In this document: piece after piece, positions 9,035 to 16,854 of the stretch | Numbering within the stretch: position 1 is the first letter of the stretch | Layout of the letters: each line of letters begins with the position of its first letter | NCBI GenBank assembly: GCA_945889325.1 | Contig: CAMDBH010000021.1 | Location: 1 to 44,767 of the forward strand | Direction: 5' to 3' | Origin: Klebsiella pneumoniae | GTDB taxonomy: Bacteria; Myxococcota_A; UBA9042 | Length of the DNA: 44,767 bases | The notes under the pieces: generated by a model | Told to the model about the DNA's origin: nothing | Seen by the model: the letters and a program-made list of their open reading frames with translations, nothing else | The model's database searches: none | Program-made: the position numbers and the translations under genes

Positions 9035-10888
9035 CTACGGCGCCGGCGCAACCGGTGTAGCGTTGGACGGTAGGCCAATGGCCTCAGGCGATTCGCGCAG
9101 TTGCACCATGTAAGGCGACAAGCTCGCCCGCGGCGGGTCGGAAAAAACCACGACCTTGTACTGTCCAGGTTGGACAACGAGCGGCGTTGCGGTCACTGCA
9201 TCGGCGCCGAGGCTGGCCGAAAAACGTGTGAGTTCCAGGCCGTGCGCATCTTGCACGGCGCAAAACAGCCCTGGTTGGCCATCGCCTAAGCACACGCATT
9301 GCAGGCCGATCGCCTGCGTTCGCGCGCGCAAATCTAGGCCAAACGCGTCGCGATCGGCCGCGGGCACCAGCGCGCCATGGCGCTGCCAGCCGCCCGCGGG
9401 AAAATTCGCCGCGTCGCGCGGCATGATCTGCAGCGATTGCGTCGGCGCCCACAGCGAAGCCAACTTGGACTCGTCACCAATTTCGTTTTCAAAATCATGC
9501 AGATCGAGAGGCTGCACTTCAATCCGATAGGCGTCGGTGCGACTGGCGCCATCGCCGACTGCGCGCACTGCAAAGCGCAACTTGCCGCTGGGGCCGACGC
9601 TGACGCCGCCGAAGATCACGGGCTGCCCAGCCTGACCGGACTGCATCGTCAGTGCGCCTTTTTCTTCGCCGAGCTGCACCGAGACGCCTAGGCTGGGCGG
9701 CGGCAGGACCCGCAACAGCACGGCGCCGGGCGCGGCGCTGATTTCCCACCAATCGACGTCGCCTGTCGCGTCCAACAAGCCCGAAAGGCTGGCGTTGGGG
9801 GAGGGCGCAAATGCCAACGCCGCTTCATCGTTGGGTTCGCGCTCGGTGGGCAGCAACGGCGCACAGTCGGCCTGGCGCAGACATCCGGGCGGCAAAAAGG
9901 GCCCAATTTGCAGGGCATAGGCAGCATCCGGCTGATTACCGGACAAGGCGCGCAACACAATTTGCGGGTGCAGACCCAAGCGCGCTGTGCCGAGATTGGG
10001 CAGCAGAATGCTTTGGCCTTTACCCGGCCGTCGCTTGAGCAGTACGTGCAACGTCGCTGGATCGAGCAGTTGCACTTCCAGATCCACATCCGGTACGCCT
10101 GCGATGCTCAACAGCAGCGCGTCAGTCGGCGGAAATGTTGTCAAATCCAAGGTATAGGCGTCGACATCGTCCAACGGCGCAAGCGTCCCTTGGAGCGTTT
10201 CACCGGGCTTCAATGCGCGGGTTTCCGGTGAAATTTTGTCATTGGGCTCCACTTCTTCATCGGCCAATACCGCACGCGTCGACACGGCGAGGTGATAACG
10301 ACCGCCAGCTACTTCACCTTTTGCGATTTCGCCCTTCTGTTTGCAGACCACGCGCACCAATGAGGCGTGTGCGGCTGGACCGAGCGAGGGCAACACGGGG
10401 TGGACGTCCTTGTACCATTTTGTATGGCGTAACAAGGTATGTCCTGTGTCATCATAGAGTTCCAGCTCAGCACAGGCGGGGGCATCGCGCAACTCAATGC
10501 GCGCCAGCGAGCCCGCAGGGGTTGCCGGCAACCGATACCAATCGGCATCGACCAGCGCCAATTTCGCTTTGTTTTTCCCGGATTTGCCCTTCCTGACGTC
10601 CGGCGTGTCGGCGGCGGGCGGCGTCGCCAGCAACGAGCCTTCGACAATGGCGTTTGCGGCTACCGGTTGGGCTTCGGTTGCCGCGTCGTTTGGCTCAATT
10701 TCTGCAATAAGTTCTGCGCGAACCAAGGAGCCTTGCGCGCTCGCGGTTGCAGCTGGGCCATGCGCGCCGGCATCCGGAAACAGGATACCCTGGGCGATGG
10801 GGGCTGCGGCGTCGCGGCGACAACCCACACACGCCGCGGCCGCAGCCACAGCGAAATACCACGCCGCGGGGATTATTGCGCGTCGCAC
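9035..10888 (-). CDS. Lipoprotein with repeated PPC-like (EPND) modules
   Basis: A 617-residue exported protein, probably a lipoprotein (CVGC, Cys20 or Cys23). It contains modules starting with an EPND motif at residues 65, 214 and 352, each followed by a segment ending in a D-x-D-x-Y/W pattern (DADWYRL, DVDAYTLDL, DVDWWEI). A degenerate fourth copy starts near 467 and ends in DRDAFGLDL. This spacing and motif are typical of pre-peptidase C-terminal (PPC) beta-sandwich domains, which occur in secreted proteins of myxobacteria and relatives. No catalytic domain is visible, so it may bind or scaffold at the cell surface. The start is GTG, overlapping the ompH stop by 16 bases, with only a weak ribosome binding site, so coupling to ompH translation is likely. 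Confidence 0.72.
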   Translation of the reverse strand: MRRAIIPAAWYFAVAAAAACVGCRRDAAAPIAQGILFPDAGAHGPAATASAQGSLVRAELIAEIEPNDAATEAQPVAANAIVEGSLLATPPAADTPDVRKGKSGKNKAKLALVDADWYRLPATPAGSLARIELRDAPACAELELYDDTGHTLLRHTKWYKDVHPVLPSLGPAAHASLVRVVCKQKGEIAKGEVAGGRYHLAVSTRAVLADEEVEPNDKISPETRALKPGETLQGTLAPLDDVDAYTLDLTTFPPTDALLLSIAGVPDVDLEVQLLDPATLHVLLKRRPGKGQSILLPNLGTARLGLHPQIVLRALSGNQPDAAYALQIGPFLPPGCLRQADCAPLLPTEREPNDEAALAFAPSPNASLSGLLDATGDVDWWEISAAPGAVLLRVLPPPSLGVSVQLGEEKGALTMQSGQAGQPVIFGGVSVGPSGKLRFAVRAVGDGASRTDAYRIEVQPLDLHDFENEIGDESKLASLWAPTQSLQIMPRDAANFPAGGWQRHGALVPAADRDAFGLDLRARTQAIGLQCVCLGDGQPGLFCAVQDAHGLELTRFSASLGADAVTATPLVVQPGQYKVVVFSDPPRASLSPYMVQLRESPEAIGLPSNATPVAPAP

Positions 10889-11502
10889 CGCTTGATCACT
10901 TCTGCGGTAATATCAAGGGCTTCAGCAGAATAAACCGCCACTTGTTTATTGACGACCATGACCAATCCGCGCTCCTTGGCCACCAATTCCACTTTGCCGC
11001 GAATTGTGGTTTCAATCGGTTTGAGCAGTTCGGCTTCTTTTTTTGCCAAATCCTCCGCCGCCGTGTGCTGGGAATTTTGAAATTTGGCCACGTCAAGTTC
11101 AAATTTGCGGGCTTCTTCTTGAAATGCTGCGGCCTTGGCCTTCAATTCGTCGCCAGGCGGTTTGCCCTGCAGCGCCGCGATCGCCTGCTCAATTTCCTGG
11201 CGACCGACCATCAACTTCTTCTCTCTGGTCGCGAGTTCCTTATCGGTTTTCTCGAGCGATGCTTTCTTCTTGTCGCGCAAATCGTTAAATTTTTTCTGCG
11301 CCGCCTTGCCAGCGATGGTCGTTTTCAAGACGATTTGCAGATCGACAACCGCAAATTTGCCGTCGGCAAAAGCGCTCCCGGGCAGCAGCAACGCCGCTGC
11401 CGTTAGCGCAACGATCAAACGCAAGCCCATGACGCGAGAGGCGATGTCACGCGTAGTCGTTGGAAAATTGCGGAAAAAACTGGGCAGAAACGTGCGACTC
11501 AT
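10873..11502 (-). CDS. OmpH/Skp-family periplasmic chaperone
   Basis: Periplasmic holdase for unfolded outer-membrane proteins on their way to BamA. The 209-residue product has a hydrophobic signal segment (LRLIVALTAAALLLPGSAFA), then KFAVVDLQIVL, the typical OmpH opening strand. A long Lys/Glu/Ala-rich coiled coil follows, then a closing strand (GLVMVVNKQVAVYS) as in Skp. The ATG at 11502 is preceded by GGTGGAG with good spacing. This leaves an unusually long n-region of about 24 residues before a second ATG at 11430, which would give a more standard signal peptide but has no ribosome binding site. In related genomes this gene sits just after bamA; here it is inverted and separated from it. 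Confidence 0.85.
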   Translation of the reverse strand: MSRTFLPSFFRNFPTTTRDIASRVMGLRLIVALTAAALLLPGSAFADGKFAVVDLQIVLKTTIAGKAAQKKFNDLRDKKKASLEKTDKELATREKKLMVGRQEIEQAIAALQGKPPGDELKAKAAAFQEEARKFELDVAKFQNSQHTAAEDLAKKEAELLKPIETTIRGKVELVAKERGLVMVVNKQVAVYSAEALDITAEVIKRCDAQ

Positions 11503-11526
11503 CGGGTTCTCCACCGGCCACCGGCG

Positions 11527-11570
11527 CGGGACTTTGCAACAACTGCTGCGAAAGTCGCAGCGTAGTCCCG
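11527..11570 (-). promoter_or_regulatory. Nested hairpin in the ompH leader
   Basis: Outer arms CGGGACT (11527-11533) and AGTCCCG (11564-11570) pair perfectly. Inside them, GCTGCGA (11545-11551) and TCGCAGC (11555-11561) form a second perfect 7-bp stem with a 3-base loop. It lies about 25 bases upstream of the ompH start and 76 bases beyond the phhB stop on the same strand. It could be a 5' leader element, an attenuator, or a terminator-like structure for phhB, although no U-run follows. Confidence 0.5.
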
Positions 11571-11649
11571 TAAGCGCTCAAACGCAAGGCATGAGACAAC
11601 GGCGGCAAATAAAGGTTTACACAATATGGGATTAGGGCCTACGCGCCGA

Positions 11650-11973
11650 TCACACAAGTTGATCGATGTGGGCCGCGAGGACAAAATCCGCTTCGGTCAC
11701 GCCGTTGACTTTGTGCGTAAAAATCGTGATTTGCACTTCGCCCCAACGCAGGAGCAAATCGGGGTGATGCCCTTGGGCCTCTGCCAACGCGCCGATGCGG
11801 TTGACGGCTTCCAAGGCCTGAATAAAATTTGGAAATTTAATCGCTCGAAACAAATGATGGAAGTCCATAAGCTGCCACAACGGCACTTGGACCAAAAGCG
11901 GGGCCATTTCTTCTTCGGTCAGGATCGGCACGCCGCCTGAGCAAGCTTTACAGGTCATTTCATTCAGTTGCAT
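11650..11973 (-). CDS. phhB: Pterin-4a-carbinolamine dehydratase
   Basis: Dehydrates 4a-hydroxytetrahydrobiopterin, recycling the pterin cofactor of aromatic amino acid hydroxylases. The 107-residue size is standard. The active-site histidines are seen in AEAQGHHPDLLLRWGEV (69-70) and FTHKVNGVTEAD (87). The N-terminus carries a CxxC (CKAC), seen in several bacterial members. GGAGGGG lies just upstream of the ATG at 11973. No phenylalanine hydroxylase gene is in the window, so its hydroxylase partner must be elsewhere or it serves another pterin role. It is divergent from the alpha/beta hydrolase at 12083. Confidence 0.93.
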   Translation of the reverse strand: MQLNEMTCKACSGGVPILTEEEMAPLLVQVPLWQLMDFHHLFRAIKFPNFIQALEAVNRIGALAEAQGHHPDLLLRWGEVQITIFTHKVNGVTEADFVLAAHIDQLV

Positions 11974-12082
11974 AGGGGCCCCTCCAATTCAAATGTGCGC
12001 CGGGCTGTTTGTGCGGATTGACCGCAGGCCCAAGCATGGCATGATGCGCCGCATCGAACAATCCTGCGTTCACGAGAACAAC

Positions 12083-13030
12083 GTGCAAGAAATTCTGTAT
12101 GAAAAACGGGTCGTTGATGTGCGCGGCTTGCAACTTGCGCTGCATTGCTGGGGGCCTTCTTCGCGGCCGCCATTGTTGCTCATTCACGGCTTTTTGGACC
12201 ACGGTCAAGCGTTTGCCGCAATCGCGCAAGAACTTGCGGCCGACTATTGGGTTATCGCGCCCGACGCCCGCGGCCATGGCCAATCGGATTGGTTAGGTGC
12301 AGGCGGATACTATCATTTTTACGACTACTACTTTGACGCGGTGGCCATCGTTGAACACCTGCAACTGCAACGCTACGCACTGGTGGGCCATTCGATGGGC
12401 GGAATGATCGCTTGTGGTTTGGCAGCATTGCAGCCGGATCGGGTGGACAAGCTCGTTCTATTTGACGGCATGGGTCCTCCCGCCGACAAGCCCGAGAAAT
12501 CGCTCAAACGCCTAGGCTACTGGGTGGAAGCACTGCAAACGCCTGGTTTCGCAGGTGATCTCTCGGCGCGTCGCGCCAGCCGCAAGGCGATGGCGACGGT
12601 GCAGCACGCGGCCGACAAGTTGCAGGCGGCCAATCCGCGCCTCTCACCGACAATGGCGGCCATGCTGGCCCAGACTGGCACCGAAACTTGCGAAAATGGC
12701 GTGGTTTGGCGCCACGATCCGCTGCATCGGACCCCCGGCGCGCGCCCGTTTCGCGTTGACGAAGCCCAAGTGTTTTGGCAGGCGTTGACGATGCCCGTGC
12801 TGTCGATCTACGCCTCGCTCGGCGAGTGGCTGCCGAAAGATTTGATTTGGCGCCATCAGCAGTTGCCCCAGGTCACCGTGGCGCATTTGTTGGGTGCTGG
12901 CCACAACTTGCACCACGAACATCCTCAGTTGCTGGCTCAGGCGTTGCGCAGTTGGCTGGCGTCGTCGGCGGACCCGCTGCCTCTTGGTCTGACCACAGGC
13001 GAACCGCCGCAGCTTTTTGCGCCTGCGTAG
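12083..13030 (+). CDS. Alpha/beta hydrolase
   Basis: Cytoplasmic serine hydrolase of unknown substrate, 315 residues from the chosen start. Counting from that start, the oxyanion-hole HGFLDH is at 35-40, DARGHGQSD follows at 61-69, the nucleophile elbow is VGHSMGGM (Ser104), and the catalytic histidine lies in GAGHNLHHEHP near the C-terminus. The acid position reads ASLGEWLP, so Glu may replace the usual Asp. Start is uncertain: GTG at 12083 has GAGAA 4 bases upstream and matches where relatives begin, while ATG at 11993, 12041 and 12044 are in frame. The 11993 choice would leave only 19 bases for two divergent promoters. The amidotransferase at 13046 follows by 15 bases and is probably co-transcribed. 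Confidence 0.86.
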   Translation: MQEILYEKRVVDVRGLQLALHCWGPSSRPPLLLIHGFLDHGQAFAAIAQELAADYWVIAPDARGHGQSDWLGAGGYYHFYDYYFDAVAIVEHLQLQRYALVGHSMGGMIACGLAALQPDRVDKLVLFDGMGPPADKPEKSLKRLGYWVEALQTPGFAGDLSARRASRKAMATVQHAADKLQAANPRLSPTMAAMLAQTGTETCENGVVWRHDPLHRTPGARPFRVDEAQVFWQALTMPVLSIYASLGEWLPKDLIWRHQQLPQVTVAHLLGAGHNLHHEHPQLLAQALRSWLASSADPLPLGLTTGEPPQLFAPA

Positions 13031-13045
13031 CGGGGAGCCACACAA

Positions 13046-13744
13046 ATGCTGCGGATTATGCTAGTGAATTTGAATCTGGACCCGGCCGAACTCGACGGAA
13101 CGCGGCGCTTACAAGACGCGATCGATGCGCTGTTGCAAGGGGTCGAACACAGCCTATCGGTTACCCATTTTGAAACATTGCGCCAAAATCCAACGCGACT
13201 GACCGGCGTCGACGGTTTGGTGCTGGGGCCGCAGGGAACACCGTTTTCGCAATACGATGCCCAATTTCTGCCGTGGTTGCGCGCGCTTGTGGAGCAATTG
13301 CAGCGGCCTGTGCTCGCGGTTTGCGGCGGCATGCAAGCGCTGGCGTTGGCGTACGGCGGCAAATTGGCAGCGACGTTTGGCGGCGAAATCGGCCATGATT
13401 ATGCCGGACATGAAAAGCTGCGCGGTCCGCTGCTGATTGATTTGCAAACGCGGCGCTTTCCGGCGTGGTTCAGCGGCCCCGCGGTGCAGGCGCTTGGCGC
13501 GTGGCAAACTGTGGGCAGTCGCGCTTTTGAAAGCCATGTCGAACAGGTTTCGCAGCTGTCAGCGCCCCTGTTCAGCGTGGCACGCAGCGCGCCGACGCCG
13601 ATAGAGGCCTTCATGCACGCCGACTTAGCCATCATGGCCAGTCAATTTCATCCCGAATTGGGCTGGGACGACGGCTGTCAGGCGGGGCAGTTGTGGCTGG
13701 GCGCCTGGTTGCAGGTCGTCGTCGAAGGCGCCAAAGCCAGATGA
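13046..13744 (+). CDS. Class I glutamine amidotransferase-like protein
   Basis: A 232-residue GATase1 domain protein. The nucleophile elbow is AVCGGMQALALAYGG (Cys93) and the rest of the triad is SQFHPELG (His202, Glu204), so the hydrolytic machinery is intact. No synthase domain is fused, so it either supplies ammonia to a separate partner or acts as a gamma-glutamyl hydrolase-type enzyme. GGGGAG at 13032-13037 supports the ATG at 13046. It ends one base away from the convergent stop of the lipoprotein hydrolase. The substrate cannot be told from sequence alone. Confidence 0.85.
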   Translation: MLRIMLVNLNLDPAELDGTRRLQDAIDALLQGVEHSLSVTHFETLRQNPTRLTGVDGLVLGPQGTPFSQYDAQFLPWLRALVEQLQRPVLAVCGGMQALALAYGGKLAATFGGEIGHDYAGHEKLRGPLLIDLQTRRFPAWFSGPAVQALGAWQTVGSRAFESHVEQVSQLSAPLFSVARSAPTPIEAFMHADLAIMASQFHPELGWDDGCQAGQLWLGAWLQVVVEGAKAR

Positions 13745-13745
13745 G

Positions 13746-15806
13746 TTACTTGTGCTGTGCTAGACCTTGATCGCTTTCAGCGATGGTTGCCAAAAATTGC
13801 GCATACATGTCAGCCGCTTGCTGCACGGTGAAAATCGTGAAGTGGTCGTGGCCGTCCCACTGTGAAACCACGCCGGTGATTTTCTGTTTGCCGTGCGTGA
13901 TGTTGCCAGCCACTGGTCCAGACAGGGCCGGCGTTTGGGCGATCTTCATGGCCGCGTTGCGGTGGACGACGGGGGCCAAAATGTCCAAACCGATTGAAGC
14001 TGCAAGGGCTTCCGCCGTCGGCGACGGCGTGTCTTGGTCGATCAAGCCTTCAGTCAGCAAGATGTGGGCGGCGCGGGTGGAATCGGGTCTTTCAAAGTAT
14101 TGCCGAGCATAGGCCAGCGGATCGGTAATGTCAGCTAGCATTTGCACGAGCGAGACCGTTGGGTGGAACTCCGACAATTCACCTTTATCCAAGTTCAACA
14201 AAAGCGCGAGCTTGGCACCGATATCGACAGGATAAGTGCGCAAAACGATCGTCAAGGAAATGCCAGCACCAGCGCCCGAAAGCACGTAACCTAGCAGATT
14301 TGACTCGACCGCCGCCGCCAAGCCTCCCGACAGCCCGCCTTGGCTATGGCCGATAAAAGTCACGCGATTTTGATCCAGCGCCACGGGGCTGCCGTTCATT
14401 TCTACGTTGGCGGGCAGATCCATTTTGCCTTCGCGCACCAACCGTGCCAAGAAAATCGTGTCCAGCGCCGACTGGCGAAAACCGCTGCGACCCGCGTCGA
14501 TGTTAAGGAAGTTAAACGTCAAAAAATCCAGCTGCGAACCGCTGATTTGTGGGTCACAGCGCGGACCGTGCAGCGGCTGATCGATGCCGATCACCACAAG
14601 TCCCTTTGCGGTCAATTGGGCCGCGACCCCCAACGGTGCTTCTTGCACCATCGACAAATAGTTGCCGCCGGTGCCGTGGGCGTAGAGAGCCACCGGGAAC
14701 TTGTTGTCTACATTCAGATCGTGGGCGCGCGGCACGGCCATGGACACGCGCAAATCCTCCGTTGCCTGAACGATCGGTTGGCCTTGGGCGTCAAATTTGA
14801 AACCACCGGTGCCGTCGTCGGCATACGGGCATTTGCCCTGCTGAAAATTGGGCGCCTTATAAGTGCCTATGTACAAATCGTATTCCGTCGAATTGGCGTT
14901 CTTCTTTTCCCAATTGCTGACTTTGACGGTGGTGGCCTTTTCGCGCACCCAATCGGCCATTTGGCCCAGTTCTCGGGTCGGATTGCCAGTTGTGAACACA
15001 GTCGCCGCCGCAATATCCTTATAGGGCACGCTAACTTTGCCAGCGACCAGCGCGGCCCGTAGCGGCACAAGCGACTTAGCCAACGGTTGCAGGCCCGCGT
15101 CCAAGCTCTTCAACTTGCCGCCGGGGCCAATCGCCGCCAAAATAGCCGTCAAATTCGCGGGTTGTCCCAGCACTTTGCCTTCCGCGTCCCTCCAGCCGCA
15201 GCGCACAACAAAGGCATAAATGGTTTTGGGCCGCAGCGGCTTGCCCCACACCGGCTGAACCATCAACATGTTTTCACGCAGGAATTCGCCGCGCGCTTTG
15301 CCGGACAACCGGCTCTCGATCGGCTGCACTTGGCCGTAGTCAACGCTGCCCGGGTCGATGTTGATCAAGAAGTAACTGTCCTGCGTCAGCGATTCCGTCG
15401 CGGCGCGCAGGCTTTCGCCGTTGAGCGCCCGGTCAAACGCTACATAAATCGTGGGTTGAATGCTCCAGCCATCCAGCGTCGCTTCAGCAGTTTTCAAGTA
15501 GCCGTCGAGCAAATTGTTCGCAACGCCGGCTCGCGTTGGCGGAAAGTCGGCGAGTTTGAGATGACCATCGGCACCGCGGCGCGCATCGGATGGAAAGGGC
15601 GCACTGTGCCAGCCGTTGGCCACTGGGTCAAAAGCAGCAGTAGCACCAGACACTTGACCTGCCCACGGATCGGCATTGAGATCAAAAACCGCGGGACCGG
15701 TGTCAGAAGCGCCTGCGTCCCTGCCCGGTGCTGCGGAACCGCCGCAGCCATAAAGCCAACAAATTGTTAGAACAATGCGAAAAACTGGCGAAAAATGGCA
15801 CGGCAT
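13746..15806 (-). CDS. Exported alpha/beta hydrolase lipoprotein (lipase-like)
   Basis: A 686-residue predicted lipoprotein. The signal peptide ends in LYGC (Cys about 21), followed by a Gly/Ala/Asp-rich linker. The first 350 residues form a non-catalytic region, including repeated phrases on expected values and ranges (IYVAFDRALNGESLRAATES) typical of the N-terminal domain in bacterial virulence-factor lipases. The hydrolase part carries YAHGTGG near 376-382, GHSQGGLSG with nucleophile Ser near 488, and a C-terminal WDGHDHFTIF that can supply the histidine. The start ATG at 15806 overlaps the deoC stop as TGATG; a TTG at 15809 is an alternative. An esterase or lipase on the cell surface is likely. 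The substrate is unknown. Confidence 0.8.
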   Translation of the reverse strand: MPCHFSPVFRIVLTICWLYGCGGSAAPGRDAGASDTGPAVFDLNADPWAGQVSGATAAFDPVANGWHSAPFPSDARRGADGHLKLADFPPTRAGVANNLLDGYLKTAEATLDGWSIQPTIYVAFDRALNGESLRAATESLTQDSYFLINIDPGSVDYGQVQPIESRLSGKARGEFLRENMLMVQPVWGKPLRPKTIYAFVVRCGWRDAEGKVLGQPANLTAILAAIGPGGKLKSLDAGLQPLAKSLVPLRAALVAGKVSVPYKDIAAATVFTTGNPTRELGQMADWVREKATTVKVSNWEKKNANSTEYDLYIGTYKAPNFQQGKCPYADDGTGGFKFDAQGQPIVQATEDLRVSMAVPRAHDLNVDNKFPVALYAHGTGGNYLSMVQEAPLGVAAQLTAKGLVVIGIDQPLHGPRCDPQISGSQLDFLTFNFLNIDAGRSGFRQSALDTIFLARLVREGKMDLPANVEMNGSPVALDQNRVTFIGHSQGGLSGGLAAAVESNLLGYVLSGAGAGISLTIVLRTYPVDIGAKLALLLNLDKGELSEFHPTVSLVQMLADITDPLAYARQYFERPDSTRAAHILLTEGLIDQDTPSPTAEALAASIGLDILAPVVHRNAAMKIAQTPALSGPVAGNITHGKQKITGVVSQWDGHDHFTIFTVQQAADMYAQFLATIAESDQGLAQHK

Positions 15807-16780
15807 CAATAGCCGCCAACGCGTTTGCTGCCAGCTTTGGCGTCCACTTTGGCCGCTGTCCCGCGCACGATCGCCACAGAAGCGCTGGCGCCAATGCGGG
15901 TTGCGCCCGCTTTGATCATGACGTCGACGTCGTCAGCTGTGCGCACGCCGCCCGAAGCCTTGACTTCGAGTTCTTCGCCCACGACTGCTTTCATCATGGC
16001 GATGTCTTCCGCCGTAGCGCCGCCGGGGCCAAACCCCGTGGAAGTTTTAACAAAAGCTGCCCCCGCCACCTTGGACAGCGCGCAGGCGATGACTTTTTCG
16101 TCGCGGCTGAGTTCGCCGGTTTCCAAAATAACCTTGACTTTGTGTGAACCAGCGGCTTGTACAACTCCGCGAATATCTTCAGTAACAGTGGCATAATCCT
16201 TGGACTTTAGCGCGCCGATGTTGAGCACCATGTCGATTTCTTGGGCGCCGTCGCGAATCGCTTCGCGCGTTTCAAATGCTTTGGCCGATGACGTCATGGC
16301 GCCGAGCGGAAACCCGACCACGGCGCAGACAGGCACGCCCGAAGAACGTAATTCTCTTGCACAAAATGCCACGTTGGCCGCATTGACGCACACCGATGCA
16401 AACTTGTACTTCGCGGCTTCTTCGCAAAGTTTTTTCAATTCGTCGCGGCTGACGTTGGCTTTCAGCAGCGTGTGATCGATGTACCGCGCCAAATCTGCTC
16501 GAACTTCAACACCTTGCAGACCAGGCGCGGCCGACACGCGGTGCGCACCCAAATCGACAATTTTGCGCACATCGTCGGGACGTCGACCGATGGACCAGCC
16601 GCAGCCCGTACATTCGCCCTTGCCAGCCTTGCACGGCGTGCCCGGTTTGGGCGGATCGGCGTGATCGTGGCCATGGGCTTTGCCGCCGATCGCGGTGACG
16701 TTTTGCGTCCTGGCCATTTCGGCCTTGACGCGATCGGCTATAGTCGCAACTAGCTGCTCAAATTGACGATCTTGCGACAT
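15806..16780 (-). CDS. deoC: Deoxyribose-phosphate aldolase with Cys/His-rich N-terminal extension
   Basis: Cleaves 2-deoxyribose-5-phosphate to acetaldehyde and glyceraldehyde-3-phosphate. The TIM-barrel spans about 95-318 of 324 residues, with RYIDHTLLKA, EIDMVLNIG, the Schiff-base lysine in AFVKTSTGF (Lys245) and the second lysine in VKASGGVRT (Lys274). The usual bacterial enzyme is about 220-260 residues. The extra 90 N-terminal residues contain HGHDH and cysteines 50, 57 and 60 (CKAGKGECTGCG), which could bind a metal or cluster. AGGAG upstream of the ATG at 16780 fixes this start, so the extension is translated. The lipoprotein hydrolase gene overlaps its stop codon. Confidence 0.93.
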   Translation of the reverse strand: MSQDRQFEQLVATIADRVKAEMARTQNVTAIGGKAHGHDHADPPKPGTPCKAGKGECTGCGWSIGRRPDDVRKIVDLGAHRVSAAPGLQGVEVRADLARYIDHTLLKANVSRDELKKLCEEAAKYKFASVCVNAANVAFCARELRSSGVPVCAVVGFPLGAMTSSAKAFETREAIRDGAQEIDMVLNIGALKSKDYATVTEDIRGVVQAAGSHKVKVILETGELSRDEKVIACALSKVAGAAFVKTSTGFGPGGATAEDIAMMKAVVGEELEVKASGGVRTADDVDVMIKAGATRIGASASVAIVRGTAAKVDAKAGSKRVGGY

Positions 16781-16813
16781 TTGGCTCCTATTCGCCGGGG
16801 CGGACGCTCCGAG

Positions 16814-16837
16814 GCTGTGAAATATCCATTTCACAGC
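16814..16837 (-). promoter_or_regulatory. Perfect 10-bp stem hairpin between two genes
   Basis: The arms GCTGTGAAAT (16814-16823) and ATTTCACAGC (16828-16837) are exact reverse complements around a 4-base loop. It lies 17 bases after the stop of the MYXO-CTERM gene and 34 bases before deoC, both on the minus strand. No T-run follows on either strand. It may be a processing or termination hairpin or an operator for deoC. Confidence 0.6.
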
Positions 16838-16854
16838 TGCTGCGCGCCGCCACT

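Noticed and set aside
13046-13744. Naming the amidotransferase guaA, trpG or pabA
   Set aside because: No synthase partner or specific family signature is next to it, so the substrate cannot be assigned.
14340-15770. Two plus-strand open frames of about 230 codons
   Set aside because: They are antisense to the lipoprotein hydrolase, which has a lipobox and catalytic motifs. They have the composition of shadow frames in G+C-rich DNA.
16814-16837. A CRP site (TGTGA and TCACA arms)
   Set aside because: The arms are 10 bases apart rather than the 6 needed for CRP binding, and the element is a perfect hairpin instead.
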